Positions 26,710 to 36,527 of a DNA stretch of 54,155 nt are shown here, piece after piece. Source of the stretch: Betaproteobacteria bacterium (lineage in GTDB: Bacteria; Pseudomonadota; Gammaproteobacteria; Burkholderiales; Rhodocyclaceae); contig WQYV01000006.1 of assembly GCA_009781085.1 (NCBI GenBank), forward strand, positions 1 to 54,155, written 5' to 3'. Both the position numbers and the translations under genes were made by a program. The notes beneath the pieces were generated by a model, which had not been told where the DNA came from, ran no database searches, and saw only the letters and a program-made list of their open reading frames with translations. Each line of letters starts with the position of its first letter. Position 1 is the stretch's first letter.

Positions 26710-27896
26710 GCATGGAAGACATTGACGAACCGAAAGAACCCTCTCCGACCACTATGACTGTGACCGACCAAGAAGCGTCCGGTAAACAACCCGAAATCCC
26801 GCAGTTGGGAGCCGACTCGCCCGAACCCGCTTCCCCTCAGAAAGGGGGTAACGCGTTTGTCATCTTTGCGCTATTTGTCCTCATTGCCGGTATCGTGGGC
26901 GCCATCGTCTACGCCACTAGGAGCGACCCGCCAGTTGCTGAAGAAGCGCCGCAGGCTTCAGAAATTGCACAGCCGGAACATGGAGCCGCACCGCTAGCAC
27001 ATAAAGCTGCGCCCCATCCATCAACCAAACCGGCAAAAAAAACCGAAACCAAACCCGAAACTGACTCCGAAAAACAGCAGATCAGAAAATTGACCCATAC
27101 CGAATTCGACAAACTCAAATCGCTTGAAAGCGACGCATTTAGCAGTCATGAGATTGCCGGGGAATATTATCGGCACGGCGACTATGCGAATGCGCTGGTG
27201 TGGTATCAAAAAGCCCGGAACGGTTTTGAACAAGTGCTACCATATTACAGAAAATCCCTTGGAGATGAACACAACAATACAATTACAATCCGAAAAAATC
27301 TCGCCGCAGTATATAATGCCATCGGTGAAGTTTATCGTAATCAGAAAAAATATACAGAATCCCTGAATTGGCTCAACAAATCCCTGGAAATTCGCGAAAA
27401 AATATTGGGTAAAGACCATCCGGAAACGGCGCAAACCTATAACAACATCGCCTTAGTGTACGACGCCAAAGGGCATTATGCAAAGGCGCTGGAGTGGTAT
27501 CAAAAAGATTTGGCCATCAGCGAAAAGACTCTTGGCAGCAACCATCCTGATACAGCCAAGACTTACAATAATATTGGTATGGTGTATTTCCATCAAGGTG
27601 ATCATACCAATGCGCTGGAGTGGTTCAAAAAAGCATCGGCAATTCAGGAAAAGGGGCAACCCGACAGTGACCCCAATGCTGCCATGACCTACAATAACAT
27701 TGCCGAAGTCTACCGGCTTCAGGGTGACTACGTGCTCGCCCTGCCGAAATATCTCAAGGCCTACCGGATTTTGCTAAATACATTCGGTGAAAAGAATTCG
27801 ACGACCAGAGCCGTAAAGATCAATCTGGCGCGTGCCTATGACAAATCAGGGAACACCACGCCGTTTGACGAATGGTTCGAAGAATCCTTGAGATAA
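26706..27896 (+). CDS. membrane-anchored kinesin-light-chain-type TPR protein
   Basis: A 396-residue protein with an acidic N-terminus, one membrane helix at about 49-70, a Pro/Lys/Ala/Glu-rich linker to 145, and then about five tetratricopeptide repeats of the 42-residue kinesin light chain type with recurring Y-N-N-I-A/G-x-V-Y and A-L-E-W-Y/F-Q/K-K. The repeats should lie in the periplasm if the N-terminus is cytoplasmic. ATG 26706 has CAGGAG nine bases upstream and overlaps the bioD stop. The partner and function are unknown; its link to biotin genes may be only positional. Confidence 0.8.
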   Translation: MSMEDIDEPKEPSPTTMTVTDQEASGKQPEIPQLGADSPEPASPQKGGNAFVIFALFVLIAGIVGAIVYATRSDPPVAEEAPQASEIAQPEHGAAPLAHKAAPHPSTKPAKKTETKPETDSEKQQIRKLTHTEFDKLKSLESDAFSSHEIAGEYYRHGDYANALVWYQKARNGFEQVLPYYRKSLGDEHNNTITIRKNLAAVYNAIGEVYRNQKKYTESLNWLNKSLEIREKILGKDHPETAQTYNNIALVYDAKGHYAKALEWYQKDLAISEKTLGSNHPDTAKTYNNIGMVYFHQGDHTNALEWFKKASAIQEKGQPDSDPNAAMTYNNIAEVYRLQGDYVLALPKYLKAYRILLNTFGEKNSTTRAVKINLARAYDKSGNTTPFDEWFEESLR

Positions 27897-27948
27897 ATAA
27901 TTGAAACGCATAGGTAGAAAAATGCTATCCGTTTAAATCGACAACGTG

Positions 27949-28668
27949 CTAAAAATCTCCCACTCTCGCCTGCAAGGCAGCCAATGCCGCCAACCCAGCG
28001 GTTTCAGTACGCAGGACGCGTGGCCCCAAACCAACAACACGGCTTCCAGCGTGCAAGCAAAGCGCCAGTTCCTCATCGCTCCATCCCCCTTCGGGGCCAA
28101 CGAATAAATAGATAGGCGAATGAACGGATTGAATCGCCGGAAGGCGCTCACCGTCGGGCACGAGGGTCAGCCGTGTAGCGTCCGGAGCCTGAACGAGGCA
28201 GGCGGTAAGGCTTTGCACCGGGGCAACAGAAGGCAGCCGGTTGCGCCCGCACTGCTCGCAGGCAGCAATCACAACCTGTCGCCAATGTTCGAGCCTTTTA
28301 TCGGCACGCTCGCCGGCAAGGCGCAATACCGAGCGTTCGGCCTGTACCGGAACGATGCCAATGGCTCCAAGTTCCACCGCCTTCTGAATGACCCAATCCA
28401 TCTTGTCGCCGCTTGCCAGCGCTTGTACCAAGACGATGTCGAGCGGTGGTTCCCGGTTCACCTCCAGCCATTGCCCGTTGGCCGCCACTGCTAAACGCGC
28501 ACGCACATCAAGCCGCGCATGCAGTTCTCCACCGCTTCCGTCAAACAGCACCACGGAATCGCCACTACCGAGGCGCAAAACCTTCAAGGCACGATGAGCA
28601 CAGGCAGGAGGAAGCACGACATTCCCCGCATGTGGTAAAACTCCAGGGAAATAAAAACGAGGAATCAT
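27949..28668 (-). CDS. rsmE: 16S rRNA (uracil-1498-N3)-methyltransferase RsmE
   Basis: A 239-residue SPOUT-family methyltransferase acting on U1498 of 16S rRNA. The N-terminal PUA-like part starts M-I-P-R-F-Y-F-P-G and contains H-R-A-L-K-V-L-R-L-G-S-G-D. The knot has F-V-G-P-E-G-G-W-S-D-E-E and L-G-P-R-V-L-R-T-E-T-A. ATG 28668 matches the family start; the frame is open 19 codons further. It lies 86 bases after recO on the same strand, perhaps a separate unit. Confidence 0.95.
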   Translation of the reverse strand: MIPRFYFPGVLPHAGNVVLPPACAHRALKVLRLGSGDSVVLFDGSGGELHARLDVRARLAVAANGQWLEVNREPPLDIVLVQALASGDKMDWVIQKAVELGAIGIVPVQAERSVLRLAGERADKRLEHWRQVVIAACEQCGRNRLPSVAPVQSLTACLVQAPDATRLTLVPDGERLPAIQSVHSPIYLFVGPEGGWSDEELALCLHAGSRVVGLGPRVLRTETAGLAALAALQARVGDF

Positions 28669-28754
28669 TTTTTTATCATAAAATATTTGTATAGATTTGA
28701 GGTTACCTATAAAAATAGAATACAAAGTTATGCTACATCTCGTAATGGCAGCCT

Positions 28755-29489
28755 CTAAAACGAACCCCTCAACTCATTCAGTATCCGCCGAGACTGCAAA
28801 GGCTGCCCACCAAGGTGATGATGGATGAGCGTACGCAACAGGTGTCCAGCTTCATGCAGTGTCTCAGGCCGGCTGAAATCATTCGCGGCCAAATCAAGCA
28901 GGGTTTGACCGTTGACGCGTACGCCGTCCGGGGTTTCTCGTGCAACTTCCGACGCACAGAGCCACGGGCCACGCTCAACGATATAGAGGTAAGGCTCTCC
29001 AGGCTGAAACGGCCGCCCGCTGCCATCAGAACTAAGCATCATGCCATAGCCTAGTTCACGCAACAGCGCCAGTTCAAAACGACGTAGCACAACCGGCAGA
29101 CTTTCGCCCCGCCCCAGCGCGCCAATGGCCGATTCGTAGGCATCGAAGAGCGCCGGGTGCGGGTCTTCGCGTGCGGTCAGCTTCATAAGCAATTCGTTGA
29201 GGTAGTAGGCGCAAAGCAGCGCACGACCCATAAGCAGCGCTTGTGCGCCACGCCATTCCCCACGCGTCAGGGTCTTGACCTCGCCGCCTCCAGTGAAATC
29301 CAGCAAGAGCGGCTGAAACGCCATCAATACGCCACGCAGTTCTGACATGGGGCGGCGCGCGCCCTTGGCAACCAGGGCAACACGGCCATGATTTCGCATG
29401 AAAACTTCGACAATCAGGCTGGTTTCGCGCCACGGTAGGCTGTGCAGTATCCAAGCGGGCTGCTGTGCGACGCGCTGCTTCAGGCTCAC
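28755..29489 (-). CDS. recO: DNA repair protein RecO
   Basis: A 244-residue RecO with an N-terminal OB fold (A-W-I-L-H-S-L-P-W-R-E-T-S-L-I-V-E-V-F) and a helical C-terminal domain. It loads RecA with RecF/RecR. The GTG start at 29489 overlaps the era stop (GTGA) with GGGGTACGA upstream. In related genomes pdxJ and acpS usually follow recO; here they are absent and rsmE comes next. The zinc Cys cluster of some RecOs is not evident. Confidence 0.93.
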   Translation of the reverse strand: MSLKQRVAQQPAWILHSLPWRETSLIVEVFMRNHGRVALVAKGARRPMSELRGVLMAFQPLLLDFTGGGEVKTLTRGEWRGAQALLMGRALLCAYYLNELLMKLTAREDPHPALFDAYESAIGALGRGESLPVVLRRFELALLRELGYGMMLSSDGSGRPFQPGEPYLYIVERGPWLCASEVARETPDGVRVNGQTLLDLAANDFSRPETLHEAGHLLRTLIHHHLGGQPLQSRRILNELRGSF

Positions 29490-30415
29490 TCGTACCCCAG
29501 GCTCTTGAGCGCACGTTCGTTGTCGGCCCAGCCGCTCCTGACCTTGACCCAGGTTTCGAGAAAGACTTTACCGTCGAACAGTTTTTCCATTTCGATGCGC
29601 GCCTGACTCGCAGCCTTCTTCAGCTTCTCGCCACCCTTGCCGATGACGATGCCCTTGTGCGCGGGTTTGTCGACAATCACGGCGGCATGGATGCGACGTA
29701 ACCGCCCTTCGGTTTCGAACTTTTCGATCTCGACCGTCAGCCCATAGGGTAATTCGTCGCCAAGGAGTCGAAAAAGTTTTTCGCGCAGAAATTCAGCGGC
29801 AAAAAACCGCTCGCCCCGGTCGGTGATTTCATCCGAACCGTAGATTGGCTGGCCTTCCGGCAGGAGCGGTGCGGCCGCTGCGACCAAAGCATCGCAATTG
29901 CGGCCATGTTCCGCCGAAACCGGGACAATCTCCGCGAAATCGCGCAAGCCCCGCATCTGGTCGATGAAAGGCAGCAAGTGGCTTTTGTCGTCGAGCCGGT
30001 CGACCTTGTTGATGACCAGCACCACGTGGGTTTCAAGCGGAACCGCATCGAGCGCCGCACGGTCTTCGTCACTAAAACGTCCAGCCTCGACCACGAAGAA
30101 AACCAGGTCGACCCCGGCCAGCGCCTGGGAAACCGCACGGTTCATCGCACGGTTGAGCGCATTGCCGCGCCGCGTTTGGAAACCCGGCGTATCGACGAAC
30201 ACGAACTGGACATTATCGGCGCTCAGGATACCCGTCACCCGATGGCGGGTCGTTTGTGCCTTACTCGACACGATACTGATCTTTTGCCCAACCAACCGGT
30301 TGAGCAGCGTCGATTTACCGACGTTCGGGCGACCCACGATAGCTACGAACCCGGCACGGCTGACTCCTTCAGAACCGGAAACAGAACCCAAAGAGGAACC
30401 ATCCATGCCGTTCAT
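29486..30415 (-). CDS. era: GTPase Era
   Basis: A 309-residue GTPase that binds the 3' end of 16S rRNA during 30S maturation. G1 is G-R-P-N-V-G-K-S-T near residue 28, G3 D-T-P-G-F and G4 N-K-V-D; the C-terminal KH domain contains [10 protein letters not shown]. The N-terminus carries about 18 extra Ser/Gly-rich residues. Both ends overlap their neighbours by four bases (rnc upstream, recO downstream). Confidence 0.97.
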   Translation of the reverse strand: MNGMDGSSLGSVSGSEGVSRAGFVAIVGRPNVGKSTLLNRLVGQKISIVSSKAQTTRHRVTGILSADNVQFVFVDTPGFQTRRGNALNRAMNRAVSQALAGVDLVFFVVEAGRFSDEDRAALDAVPLETHVVLVINKVDRLDDKSHLLPFIDQMRGLRDFAEIVPVSAEHGRNCDALVAAAAPLLPEGQPIYGSDEITDRGERFFAAEFLREKLFRLLGDELPYGLTVEIEKFETEGRLRRIHAAVIVDKPAHKGIVIGKGGEKLKKAASQARIEMEKLFDGKVFLETWVKVRSGWADNERALKSLGYE

Positions 30416-31086
30416 TGATTCAACTGCACCAAAGCCAGCGCCGCCGATTGCTGTTCCGCTGCGCGGCGGCTGCTGCCTCGGCCAACGGTACGCAGGGAGA
30501 ATTTCGGCACTTCGCAGGCTACTTCAAACTCCTGCGCATGTGCTTCGCCCAGTACGCGAACCATGGAATACGTTGGCAGGGCAATCTTGCGCCCTTGTAA
30601 CCATTCCTGGAGGGCAGTCTTGGGGTCTTTGCCCGACGCAGCAGGGTCAACCTCCGCCAGCAGCGGCTCAAACAGGCGGCCAACTAGCGCATGAGCTGCC
30701 TCAAAACCAGCATCAAGAAAAACTGCCGCGATGAGTGCTTCCAACGCATCGGCCAGGATGGAAGGGCGGCGGAAGCCGCCAGAACGCAATTCGCCCTCCC
30801 CCAGTTGCAAGCAAGAGCCAAGGCCGAGGTCGGTTGCCACGCGGGCAAGCGCATCCTGGCACACCATTGAAGAACGCACCCTAGACAAATCCCCTTCGCG
30901 TAAACCAGGAAAACGTTTGAACAGCGCCATCGACATTGCGCAATTCAATACGCTGTCGCCAAGGAACTCAAACCGCTCGTTGTTGGGTTGTCCGAAACTA
31001 CGGTGGGTCAACGCCTGCATGAGCAAGGCTCGGTCGGCAAAAACATGGCCGAGCCTGCGTTGCAAACAGTCAGTAAATTCTGTCAT
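30412..31086 (-). CDS. rnc: ribonuclease III
   Basis: A 224-residue double-strand-specific endoribonuclease that processes rRNA precursors. The catalytic signature [12 protein letters not shown] is near residue 38, with a second catalytic Asp/Glu pair in the [11 protein letters not shown] region near 110. The C-terminal double-stranded-RNA-binding domain holds [11 protein letters not shown] and ends with a conserved A-A-x-x-A-L motif. It overlaps the DUF4845 gene upstream and era downstream by ATGA-type joints. Confidence 0.97.
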   Translation of the reverse strand: MTEFTDCLQRRLGHVFADRALLMQALTHRSFGQPNNERFEFLGDSVLNCAMSMALFKRFPGLREGDLSRVRSSMVCQDALARVATDLGLGSCLQLGEGELRSGGFRRPSILADALEALIAAVFLDAGFEAAHALVGRLFEPLLAEVDPAASGKDPKTALQEWLQGRKIALPTYSMVRVLGEAHAQEFEVACEVPKFSLRTVGRGSSRRAAEQQSAALALVQLNQ

Positions 31087-31451
31087 TTGCGCTTGCGCTG
31101 GCTTGAAGCCTTGAAATCGAACGACAGGCTGACGTTACCGACGAGCGGCGCCTTGCGCGTGTACTCAGCTTCGACCACGACCCGCCCGTCCTGGTTGCGG
31201 AAAACGAGATCGCCCGGTTTGACCACCTCGTCGATGCTGTCGACCATGGTGCGGCGCTCGTAACTTTGGCGCATCTCGGATTCGGACGCACCGTTATTGC
31301 CTTCGTCAGCTACTAGGCCGATGATGTGCTGGAGCACAAAATATTCCCTGTACGGCCCAACTGCCTTGGAACCAATTAGCAGCACGCCAGCAAGCAGGAG
31401 CCCCACAAAAACCGTGCCGATCAAGCTGATACCATACTGCCGGGATTTCAT
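31083..31451 (-). CDS. DUF4845 membrane protein
   Basis: A 122-residue protein with one N-terminal membrane helix (about 8-28, with [13 protein letters not shown]) and a small soluble domain containing [12 protein letters not shown]. This is the DUF4845 family, regularly encoded between lepB and rnc in beta- and gammaproteobacteria; its function is unknown. It follows lepB by 21 bases and overlaps rnc. The basic C-terminus (R-K-R-K) is cytoplasmic or periplasmic depending on the topology, which I infer to be N-in. Confidence 0.88.
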   Translation of the reverse strand: MKSRQYGISLIGTVFVGLLLAGVLLIGSKAVGPYREYFVLQHIIGLVADEGNNGASESEMRQSYERRTMVDSIDEVVKPGDLVFRNQDGRVVVEAEYTRKAPLVGNVSLSFDFKASSQRKRK

Positions 31452-31472
31452 TGCATCCTTCCTACGTCAATA

Positions 31473-32276
31473 TCACCGGAAGCCGCCAATACGCTTCGGA
31501 TCGTTGAAATTGAACCAAATGAAGAATGCCCGCCCGACGATATTTTCATCCGGCACGAACCCCCACACCCGGCTGTCGGCACTGTTGTCGCGATTATCGC
31601 CCATGACTAGATAATGCCCCGCAGGAACTTTACAACTGAAACCGCGCTCGTTATAGCTACAATTTTTCCGGAACGGATAATCCATCACATTGCGCACGAA
31701 AGCTGGCTCTTGTTCCTCAATCAAAATATCGTGTTCAGTTTCGCCAAGCTTTTCGGTGTATCTCGGTGTGTAGTAAAGACTGTTGACATGAAGATACTTG
31801 CCAATCTCCAGCATTTTTACTTTCTCGCCGTTGATAGTAAGGCTTTTGTCGAAATACTCGATCATGTCGCCCGGCAATCCGACTACCCGTTTAATATAGT
31901 TTTGCGACGGGTCATGGGGATAGCGAAAAACCATGACCTCACCACGCTTCGGCGTATTGTTGCTAATAATTTTGGCGTTGATGACTGGCAGCCGGATGCC
32001 ATAGGTAAATTTATTGACCGCAATGAAATCACCCTCCAGCAAGGTTGGCATCATCGAGCCAGAAGGAATTCTGTATGGCTCTACGATAAAAGAACGTATG
32101 CCAAAAACGATCAGCACCACCGGGAAAAAAGTAGCCCCCCATTCCACCCACCAAGGCGAAGGCGCATCGTGCGCACGGCGCGGGCGGGCGTAAAAGCGAT
32201 CCGCGCACCACAAGGTGCCGGTAACAAGCGACAGGATGAACAGGATCAGGGCAAAATCAACACTGGAAAAATCCAC
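31473..32276 (-). CDS. lepB: signal peptidase I
   Basis: A 267-residue inner-membrane serine protease that removes Sec signal peptides. Two N-terminal helices (about 8-25 and 50-62) precede the catalytic Ser74 in P-S-G-S-M-M-P-T-L and Lys129 in Y-I-K-R-V-V-G-L-P-G-D; G-D-N-R-D-N-S-A-D-S-R is near the C-terminus. The GTG start at 32276 has GGAG well placed upstream. It sits 39 bases after lepA, as in many proteobacteria. Confidence 0.97.
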   Translation of the reverse strand: MDFSSVDFALILFILSLVTGTLWCADRFYARPRRAHDAPSPWWVEWGATFFPVVLIVFGIRSFIVEPYRIPSGSMMPTLLEGDFIAVNKFTYGIRLPVINAKIISNNTPKRGEVMVFRYPHDPSQNYIKRVVGLPGDMIEYFDKSLTINGEKVKMLEIGKYLHVNSLYYTPRYTEKLGETEHDILIEEQEPAFVRNVMDYPFRKNCSYNERGFSCKVPAGHYLVMGDNRDNSADSRVWGFVPDENIVGRAFFIWFNFNDPKRIGGFR

Positions 32277-32315
32277 ATCGTCTCCAATCAGTCGGTAGTA
32301 ACAAGGGGCGCTATC

Positions 32316-34112
32316 TCATTTCCCCTCGTCGGTTCTCAGCACGGCAAGGAAAGCCTCTTGCGGGATTTCGACATTGCCTACCTGCTTCATGCGTTTTTTG
32401 CCTTCTTTCTGCTTTTCAAGCAGTTTTTTCTTGCGGGTAATGTCGCCACCGTAACATTTTGCGAGTACGTTCTTGCGCAGCGCCTTGATGGTTTCGCGGG
32501 AAATGATGTGCGTACCGATAGCCGCCTGCACGGCAACATCAAACATCTGGCGCGGGATCAGCTTGCGCAGCCTGGTAGCCAGTTCCCGCCCACGATACTG
32601 GGCGTTGGAGCGGTGAACGATCACTGAAAGCGCGTCGACTTTCTCACCTGCCACCATCATATCGAGTTTGACAAGATCTGCTGAACGGTATTCTTTGAAT
32701 TCATAATCCAGCGAGGCGTAGCCACGTGACACAGACTTCAGTTTGTCGAAGAAATCCATGACCACTTCGCTCATTGGCAGTTCGTAGACGAGTTGTACTT
32801 GGCGGCCGTGGTAGCGCATGTCCACCTGCGCGCCGCGCTTCTGGTTGCACAACGTCAGGACAGGGCCGACAAACTCCTGTGGCATAAAGATCGTCACAGT
32901 GATGATCGGCTCTCGGATGTCCTGGTATTTGCCGGGTTCTGGTAGTTTGGCCGGATTTTCGACGCGAACGGCCTCGCCGTTGTTGAGCACGACCTCATAA
33001 ACCACTGTTGGCGAGGTGGTGATAAGGTTCATGTCGAATTCCCGCTCCAGCCGCTCCTGCACGATATCCATGTGCAGCAGCCCCAAGAAACCGCAACGGA
33101 AACCGAACCCCAGAGCCTGCGAAACCTCCGGCTCAAAATGCAGCGAGGCATCATTGAGGCGCAGTTTTTCAAGAGAATCGCGCAACTGATCGTACTCGGA
33201 AGATTCCACTGGATACAGTCCAGCGAAAACCTGGGGTTTGATTTCCTTGAATCCCGGCAGGGGTATATCCGCCGGACGAGTCACCAGCGTCAGCGTGTCG
33301 CCCACCCGCGCCGCTTCCAGTTCCTTGATGCCCGCGATAACGAAACCCACTTCACCGGCGGCAAGTTGTTCGCGTTCGACCGAACGCGGGGTGAAGACAC
33401 CGACTTGGTCGCACGAATATTGTGCGTCAGTCGACATCAGCAGGATGCGATCTTTCATCCGCAACACACCGTCGACCACCCTGACCAGCATGACCACGCC
33501 GACGTAGTTGTCAAACCAGGAATCGATGATCAGTGCTTTCAGCGGCCCGACAGGGTTGCCCTTGGGCGGCGGGATACGGGCAACAATAGCTTCGAGCACA
33601 TCTTCGACGCCTAAGCCGGTCTTAGCCGAGCACAGGACGGCCTTCGAAGCATCGACTCCGATGACATCCTCGATCTCTTCCCGCGCATTGTCGGGGTCAG
33701 CTGCTGGTAAGTCGATCTTGTTGAGCACCGGCACGACTTCTACGTTCAAGTCGAGCGCGGTGTAGCAGTTCGCTACTGTCTGAGCCTCCACGCCCTGCGA
33801 GGCATCCACCACCAGCAGCGCCCCTTCGCAGGCCGACAGCGAACGGCTGACTTCGTAGGAAAAGTCGACGTGACCCGGTGTGTCGATCAAGTTGAGGTTA
33901 TAGGTTTGGCCATCGCGAGCTTTGTATTCCAGCGCCGCTGTTTGCGCTTTGATGGTGATGCCGCGCTCGCGTTCGATATCCATCGAATCGAGCACCTGTT
34001 CTTCCATTTCGCGCGCCGACAACCCCCCACAAAGATGGATGATCCGATCGGCGAGCGTGGATTTACCGTGGTCGATATGGGCGATGATGGAAAAATTGCG
34101 AATGTGGCGCAT
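32316..34112 (-). CDS. lepA: elongation factor 4 (LepA)
   Basis: A 598-residue translational GTPase, normal length. It begins [20 protein letters not shown] (P-loop), with D-T-P-G-H-V-D-F and N-K-I-D-L motifs, and the LepA-specific C-terminal domain ends with [15 protein letters not shown]. It acts on stalled or initiating ribosomes. The ATG at 34112 is the family start; an in-frame upstream extension is not conserved. Confidence 0.98.
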   Translation of the reverse strand: MRHIRNFSIIAHIDHGKSTLADRIIHLCGGLSAREMEEQVLDSMDIERERGITIKAQTAALEYKARDGQTYNLNLIDTPGHVDFSYEVSRSLSACEGALLVVDASQGVEAQTVANCYTALDLNVEVVPVLNKIDLPAADPDNAREEIEDVIGVDASKAVLCSAKTGLGVEDVLEAIVARIPPPKGNPVGPLKALIIDSWFDNYVGVVMLVRVVDGVLRMKDRILLMSTDAQYSCDQVGVFTPRSVEREQLAAGEVGFVIAGIKELEAARVGDTLTLVTRPADIPLPGFKEIKPQVFAGLYPVESSEYDQLRDSLEKLRLNDASLHFEPEVSQALGFGFRCGFLGLLHMDIVQERLEREFDMNLITTSPTVVYEVVLNNGEAVRVENPAKLPEPGKYQDIREPIITVTIFMPQEFVGPVLTLCNQKRGAQVDMRYHGRQVQLVYELPMSEVVMDFFDKLKSVSRGYASLDYEFKEYRSADLVKLDMMVAGEKVDALSVIVHRSNAQYRGRELATRLRKLIPRQMFDVAVQAAIGTHIISRETIKALRKNVLAKCYGGDITRKKKLLEKQKEGKKRMKQVGNVEIPQEAFLAVLRTDEGK

Positions 34113-34176
34113 CGGACAAGGCGGATATGAATGTAGCGGGAATCGGAACCTGCCCTGCCCCGAAAAAAGGCAAAGG

Positions 34177-34449
34177 CTATCCGGCAAATCTTTTGAAGTT
34201 TACCGGAAAAGCCCTGCAACATGCGTGTACTGCTTCCGTATTGAGTTGGTGATGGCAAATTTCCACACCGTCCACGAGCACGACGGGGATCAGTTCATCC
34301 CAAAGCGCCTCCAATGCCGGTTCCTGTTCGATATTGACAACCTCGACCTGCCAACCGTAGTGCTGTGCAATCGGTTCCAGCGTTTCGACCAATTCATGAC
34401 ACAGATGACACCACCGCCGGCTCAGGACTGTGAACACGCCCGCACTCAC
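34177..34449 (-). CDS. glutaredoxin-like protein (DUF836 family)
   Basis: About 90 residues in a thioredoxin-like fold. The N-terminal strand leads into W-C-H-L-C, a CxxC redox motif, followed by a helix and the I-P-V-V-L-V-D-G cis-Pro strand typical of glutaredoxin-like DUF836 proteins. In betaproteobacteria such a gene commonly lies just before lepA. GTG 34449 overlaps the rseC stop (GTGA) and is preferred, in line with the other joints here; ATG 34473 is the alternative. The substrate is unknown. Confidence 0.8.
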   Translation of the reverse strand: MSAGVFTVLSRRWCHLCHELVETLEPIAQHYGWQVEVVNIEQEPALEALWDELIPVVLVDGVEICHHQLNTEAVHACCRAFPVNFKRFAG

Positions 34450-34928
34450 GCGCCATGCCCCATGCTCAGGCACTTAGGGACAGCAGTTCCGCCGTTGTCC
34501 CGCTCCACGTGCAGTTGCCATCTGGTTGAACCGCCCCGCCGCGCACGGATGCACAGGATGAACATCGCGATGGCAACCCCAAGTGCCAACCCCGTGGCAA
34601 CGGCCAAATCGGTTCGCGCAGCTGGAGCCAGCCAAGCACCCAATGCAGCCCCGCCCAAGGCAAGTGCCGTCCCCAAGCCATAACTTGCCAACGCCGCCCG
34701 CAATGGCGCACCATCGTCGATCACGACCCTGACCCGTTCATTCACGCGCAGACCCAAAGGGTCGTTGACCGCGAAGGTCCTCCCCTTACTCTGGAACATT
34801 TCCGCCAGCCGGGGCGCATGGCAGCCGCCGGGTTCATCGCAGCGTCCACAACCGCCCTGATGTTCGAGCAAGCGAACCCAAACCTTGCCCTCCCCGGTAC
34901 GCACGACGACCGCCCTAGTTTCAATCAT
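34446..34928 (-). CDS. rseC: SoxR-reducing/sigma-E regulator family protein RseC
   Basis: A 160-residue membrane protein. The N-terminal cytoplasmic part carries four Cys in a C-G-R-C-x5-C-type cluster (C-G-R-C-D-E-P-G-G-C), then two membrane helices at about 80-130. This is the RseC/MucC family, linked to sigma-E control and to SoxR reduction. It overlaps rseB upstream and the glutaredoxin-like gene downstream, each by four bases. Confidence 0.88.
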   Translation of the reverse strand: MIETRAVVVRTGEGKVWVRLLEHQGGCGRCDEPGGCHAPRLAEMFQSKGRTFAVNDPLGLRVNERVRVVIDDGAPLRAALASYGLGTALALGGAALGAWLAPAARTDLAVATGLALGVAIAMFILCIRARRGGSTRWQLHVERDNGGTAVPKCLSMGHGA

Positions 34929-35959
34929 TTGACTACCTCCACGGCCTCGGCCGCCCGTTGCACAAGAGATGCGGGCACTTCACCCAATACCGTGATCCGG
35001 TGGCCAGCCGCGACACGCTCGAAAACGTTAACCGCCCCACCTCCGGGATAGGCCCCGCGCGCCTCGACTCCCGCTTCTGCCGGTTCAATGAAGATCGAAA
35101 TCGCCGCAAGGCCGTCGCTGAACACCATTTGCAAGGCTCCCCCAGTGCGGTGGCGCATCATCGTCATCAGTGCGAACCCGGGCAAGGGGTTTTTGAGTAT
35201 CCACTGGCTTGTGAATTGCGTCTCGCTATCCCCCCCAACGTCAATCACGCGCCAATCTGCATCGACTTTTACACGGGGTGCAAGCATCGCGTCGCCAACC
35301 TTGCCGCCGATGTGCACGTCGCTGAAAGCAAATTGCTCGACCACCCCCCCTTTGGTATCGAGCACTTGCGACTTGAGAACCAAGCCACTATGCAATTCGG
35401 CCCATAGAACGTGTCCGAAACGCAGTTCATCGCGTGGTTCGAGCATTAGCTTTTGGGCTTCATGTCCAGCGATACGCCACACCCCATCCAGCCGGACATG
35501 GTAATTGCCGGTCAGTTCGACGTAGCTTTGCGGCAGGCGTCCTGGAAAACTGCCACGGGTATCGGTTTGCCCGATGATGACGGAATGTTGTGCAGGCAAT
35601 ACGCAACGCACTTCCTTGCCTTGCCGGATGACTTCGCGGGGGCTGCCGTCGAGCACTTCCATGCGTTCGCTTTCTACCCCCCCCGCATAACGATGCACGA
35701 TGCGCGATGTCTCGGTACGCCACCCTGTCTGGTAACTGAACGTTCCGATGTAATTCAATTGGCGGCTGGCTTTACCGATACGGTCAAGCCAAGCCAGTGG
35801 GTCTGCCACTGCCAACTCGGACATAACCGTCGACGGTTGCCCGCTGCCTATCGTGACAGCCTGACTGGTGAAAGACTGCCCACACAATGCGCACAATCCG
35901 ACAAAAAGCCACGCCTTCGCCATAGCCATCGGTTTGATATCGGCCATTGTCGACCTCAT
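34925..35959 (-). CDS. rseB: sigma-E regulatory protein RseB (MucB)
   Basis: About 344 residues. A signal peptide (K-A-W-L-F-V-G-L-C-A-L-C-G) leads to a periplasmic LolA-like domain with L-N-Y-I-G-T-F-S-Y-Q and a C-terminal domain with L-P-G-F. RseB binds RseA and shields it from proteolysis until lipoproteins or lipopolysaccharide signals relieve it. ATG 35959 overlaps the rseA stop (ATGA); ATG 35947 is another option. Confidence 0.93.
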   Translation of the reverse strand: MRSTMADIKPMAMAKAWLFVGLCALCGQSFTSQAVTIGSGQPSTVMSELAVADPLAWLDRIGKASRQLNYIGTFSYQTGWRTETSRIVHRYAGGVESERMEVLDGSPREVIRQGKEVRCVLPAQHSVIIGQTDTRGSFPGRLPQSYVELTGNYHVRLDGVWRIAGHEAQKLMLEPRDELRFGHVLWAELHSGLVLKSQVLDTKGGVVEQFAFSDVHIGGKVGDAMLAPRVKVDADWRVIDVGGDSETQFTSQWILKNPLPGFALMTMMRHRTGGALQMVFSDGLAAISIFIEPAEAGVEARGAYPGGGAVNVFERVAAGHRITVLGEVPASLVQRAAEAVEVVK

Positions 35960-36489
35960 TCCTCCGGCTGAACCGACGACACAGTACGTACGTATTGCAC
36001 CACCGCAGGCATTGGCCCGCCAGCCAATGCCTGATGTGCAACCAGGTAATCATGGCGCGCACCATCCCTTACAGAGTGGGAGACGGCAGGAACCGCCACT
36101 GGCGTTTCGACGGCTTGGACAGACGCCACCGTTGGGGCAGGTGCACCGTTGTTGGACAATACCGCTACGACCCCCGCTACCGCCAGCACCCCCATTACCG
36201 AGGCCGCCAGCGGCAACAAACGGTGACGCCAGGAATGACGCACGGCCTTGTCTCTGTCTTTCCTGCTGGATGGGATGAGAATGGTAGGCTCCCTTTCGAG
36301 CCGAAACATTACACGCTCGGTAAACCCTTCCAACTCTGGCGGCGCATAACCCCGGATGAGGTCACCCAGCAGGCAATACGCATCCCACTCGCCACGGAAT
36401 GCCTTATCATGTTTGAGCCGGACGAACAGCACGCGAGCCGTTACATCGTCGACATCGCCATCGAGCATCGCCGAAAGTTTCTCTTTCAT
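35956..36489 (-). CDS. rseA: anti-sigma-E factor RseA (MucA)
   Basis: About 177 residues. The N-terminal anti-sigma domain begins M-K-E-K-L-S-A-M-L-D-G and includes a W-D-A-Y-C-L-L-G-D motif; one membrane helix lies at about 95-115, followed by a periplasmic tail for RseB binding. ATG 36489 matches the usual family start; ATG 36513 would add eight residues. It follows rpoE by 38 bases and overlaps rseB. Confidence 0.92.
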   Translation of the reverse strand: MKEKLSAMLDGDVDDVTARVLFVRLKHDKAFRGEWDAYCLLGDLIRGYAPPELEGFTERVMFRLEREPTILIPSSRKDRDKAVRHSWRHRLLPLAASVMGVLAVAGVVAVLSNNGAPAPTVASVQAVETPVAVPAVSHSVRDGARHDYLVAHQALAGGPMPAVVQYVRTVSSVQPEE

Positions 36490-36527
36490 TTCAGCTCTCA
36501 TCCATCCATTCAAGTGTTTTGCATCAT

